Of a DNA stretch of 64,000 nt, positions 62,064 through 64,000 are shown piece by piece. The translations under genes were made by a program, and so were the position numbers. The notes beneath the pieces are model-generated. The model was not told the origin of the DNA, ran no database searches, and saw nothing but the letters and a program-made list of their open reading frames with translations. This DNA comes from Enterobacteriaceae bacterium. Its GTDB lineage: Bacteria > Pseudomonadota > Gammaproteobacteria > Enterobacterales > Enterobacteriaceae. Location of the stretch: contig CABIZV010000002.1 in the NCBI GenBank assembly GCA_902363335.1, forward strand, positions 613,944-677,943, written 5' to 3'. The first letter of the stretch is position 1. Each line of letters opens with the position of its first letter.

Positions 62064-64000
62064 CTTTCTATTTGTATATATTCCATTTTCGCAAGTTGAT
62101 GCAATATTATCTGGTAATTTAGGGCCGGGATAAGAATTACCTACATCCGTTTTACATAATCCCAACGGATCAATATATTTTAGAGGATTAGGTACATACG
62201 CGTAGTTGTTTATTCCCTCACGTAGCCCTATCGGGTCCGCACACAAATACTGCCCGCTTCCGCAATCATAGTACCGGAACCGGTTGTAATACAACCCCGA
62301 TTCCTTATCTTCATACTGCCCCGGAAAACGCAGGCGGCAGGCCGGTGCATCCTCCTTATTCCGGCTTTCGTCCCGGCCCCAGAGCCGCTGCTGACCGCGC
62401 CAGACAATCGTGCCGTCCTCCGTCAGCAGCTCCTGGATGCGGCCGACCGTATCCGTCACCGCATAGTGCTGCCGGCCTTTTTCATAACGCGCCAGCGGGG
62501 TGAAACTTCCCGGCGCGTATATCCAGTGAACGGCGTTTTCGTCATCCGGTGTACCATCAGCGCTGACCGGGATTTCTCCGGTGAGCTGGTCGCCGTTCCA
62601 GTGGAAGTCTGTGCCGGGTTTATCCCGGTTAGTGCAGCGTTTGCTGATACGCCTGCCGAACGGGTCGTATTGATATTCCCAGCGCTCGCCTTCGGGTGTT
62701 TCCAGTCCGGTGAGCTGACTTCGGGCATCCCAGCGGTAGCGCCACGTGAGCGGGCGGTAGCCGCCTTTATCGATGAGCTTTTCCACCAGACGACCGTTAA
62801 CATCGTATTTCCAGGTGGTCTGTTCATCCCGGATGACTCTGACAAATTTACCTTCTTCCGGCATGCCGCTGTCCGGGTTAATCCGGTGCGTTGAGTGCCG
62901 CCATGCTTTGTACTCGTGCGAGGTGACCCGGCCATGGGTCTGTCGCTGGTGCGACTCACTCTCCAGCACCTCATTGACCCAGGTCTGGCGGCGGGAGATA
63001 TTGAGATTCTGGTCGTAGGTGAAGCGCTCTTCGCGCATCGGGAGGCTGCTGCTGCCGGTCCAGGTGGCGTGGCTGACCTGGTCGTTTGCCGTCAGGCTGT
63101 TCACCATGGTGCCGCGCAGCGTGTCCGATATCATCGTCAGGTTATACGCTTTGTCGTACAGCCACTGGCGCTCCAGATGTTTGTTCCGTTCACAGGGTCC
63201 GGCCTGATGGTCTCCGGCTTTCTGCCGGGCGGGCATACCGGTCTGCGTGTAGCCCAGCCGCTGGTAAAATCCGGCCTCGCTTCTTCTCGATGTTTCCTGA
63301 CCGCGAAGGTCATATTCAAAAGCGAGCGGCGCATGGTCAGCTATCTGCCACGAGGTCAGTTCGCCCATTAACCCTCGGGTGAAACGTTCGGTAATACCCG
63401 CAGTGGTCCGCAGTGAGACGAAGTCGCGCGCGGCATCGTAATGATATTCAGTCCGTCTGCCATTAATGGTTTCGGCGGTAACCCGGCCGGCATCATCGTA
63501 CTCATAGATGACGGTGGCATCGTTGTTCCGGGCCTGCGTCAGGCGGCGCAGGGTATCGTAGGTGAAGGTGGTGCGGCTGAGTACGCGGTCGCTGTCGCCC
63601 TGCGTGACCTCTTCATCGGTCACCTGGTCGGTCACGTTATAGCGGCGGTTCAGATGTGTACCGTCAGGGGAGGTGGTGCGGATACAGCGCCGGCCAGCGT
63701 CGTACTGGTAAGTCAGCGTACGCCCGGTAAAGTCGGTTTCCGCAATAAGCTGTCCGGCTTTGTCATACGTCAGGCGGTAGTGTTCGCCTTCGGCATTGGT
63801 GATGTCGGTCAGACGGGTGAGTTTATCGTAGCGACATTCCAGCCGTTCACCGTCCGGACGGATGACGGCGCTCAGCAGGTCAAACGCGCCGTACTCGTAG
63901 CGGGTGGTTTTACCCTCGCCGTCGGTGACGCTTTCCGGCAGCTTTTCACTGTTCTGCCGCATCAGCTCCCGTACGCCGTCCGGGCGGTGAATCTCTTCCA
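62061..64000 (-). CDS. Rhs family core protein, 5' part outside window
   Basis: About 645 residues visible, open through the right edge (the first ATG seen is at 63962 but the frame continues beyond). It is made of YD repeats (for example YEYDDAGRVTAETINGRRTE, YHYDAARDFVSLRTTAGI) and ends in the conserved Rhs hinge: GLYYNRFRYYDCGSGQYLC, ADPIGLREGINNYAYV, NPLKYIDPLGLC. Rhs cores form a shell around a C-terminal toxin and are exported by type VI secretion. After the hinge only 31 residues remain before a TAG. High GC core followed by an AT-rich tip is the usual sign of tip exchange. Confidence 0.92.
   Translation of the reverse strand, partial: EEIHRPDGVRELMRQNSEKLPESVTDGEGKTTRYEYGAFDLLSAVIRPDGERLECRYDKLTRLTDITNAEGEHYRLTYDKAGQLIAETDFTGRTLTYQYDAGRRCIRTTSPDGTHLNRRYNVTDQVTDEEVTQGDSDRVLSRTTFTYDTLRRLTQARNNDATVIYEYDDAGRVTAETINGRRTEYHYDAARDFVSLRTTAGITERFTRGLMGELTSWQIADHAPLAFEYDLRGQETSRRSEAGFYQRLGYTQTGMPARQKAGDHQAGPCERNKHLERQWLYDKAYNLTMISDTLRGTMVNSLTANDQVSHATWTGSSSLPMREERFTYDQNLNISRRQTWVNEVLESESHQRQTHGRVTSHEYKAWRHSTHRINPDSGMPEEGKFVRVIRDEQTTWKYDVNGRLVEKLIDKGGYRPLTWRYRWDARSQLTGLETPEGERWEYQYDPFGRRISKRCTNRDKPGTDFHWNGDQLTGEIPVSADGTPDDENAVHWIYAPGSFTPLARYEKGRQHYAVTDTVGRIQELLTEDGTIVWRGQQRLWGRDESRNKEDAPACRLRFPGQYEDKESGLYYNRFRYYDCGSGQYLCADPIGLREGINNYAYVPNPLKYIDPLGLCKTDVGNSYPGPKLPDNIASTCENGIYTNRK

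Noticed and set aside
1..64000. CRISPR arrays, rRNA, tRNA and complete insertion sequences
   Set aside because: No regularly spaced repeats, rRNA or tRNA sequences, or transposase genes were recognised on either strand.

Overview
The window is chromosomal DNA from a member of the Enterobacteriaceae close to Escherichia, Salmonella, Citrobacter and Enterobacter. The backbone from 15.9 to 59.9 kb follows the E. coli K-12 order from rybB and ybjL to clpA, with proteins that look highly similar to the K-12 ones. REP and ERIC repeats of the enteric type lie between genes. Several insertions absent from K-12 argue against E. coli itself: a two-component system between rlmC and artJ, a DoxX gene plus a YdhS-like flavoprotein between poxB and hcr, and a second ybjX-type gene. 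I cannot fix the genus from sequence alone.

Positions 1 to about 15.88 kb are the right part of a P2-like prophage: end of M, then L, X, holin, SAR endolysin, Rz/Rz1 spanins, R, S, an inverted AT-rich cargo gene, V, W, J, I, H, G, FI, FII, E/E' with a -1 frameshift, T, U, D and ogr. Late-gene order is that of P2. Ogr-type dyads (TGT-N12-ACA) precede FI and possibly V. The prophage ends against the 3' end of rybB, the sigma-E dependent small RNA gene, which appears to be its attachment locus.

From 16.0 to 34 kb come ybjL, ybjM, grxA, ybjC-nfsA-rimK, ybjN, the putrescine importer potFGHI (with a sigma-54 type promoter), ybjO, rlmC, an OmpR-type regulator with its histidine kinase, artJ, and artPIQM. 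ArgR-type boxes lie before artJ and artP. From 34 to 60 kb come ybjP, ybjQ-amiD, ybjS, ybjT, ltaE, poxB, doxX, the YdhS-like gene, hcp-hcr (with NsrR and FNR-like sites), lysO, aqpZ, ybjD, two ybjX/virK paralogs, macAB, cspD, clpS and clpA.

Downstream of clpA, where K-12 has serW and infA, the window holds an Rhs polymorphic-toxin locus read leftwards: an Rhs core whose start lies off the window, a toxin tip interrupted by one in-frame amber codon, its putative immunity gene, then an older displaced tip with several frameshifts beside an intact small putative immunity gene, and finally a decayed piece of Rhs core. The least explained elements are the membrane-protein cargo gene at 3398-4093, the two Rhs tips with their immunity genes, and the regular 21/22-residue repeat in the tape-measure protein.
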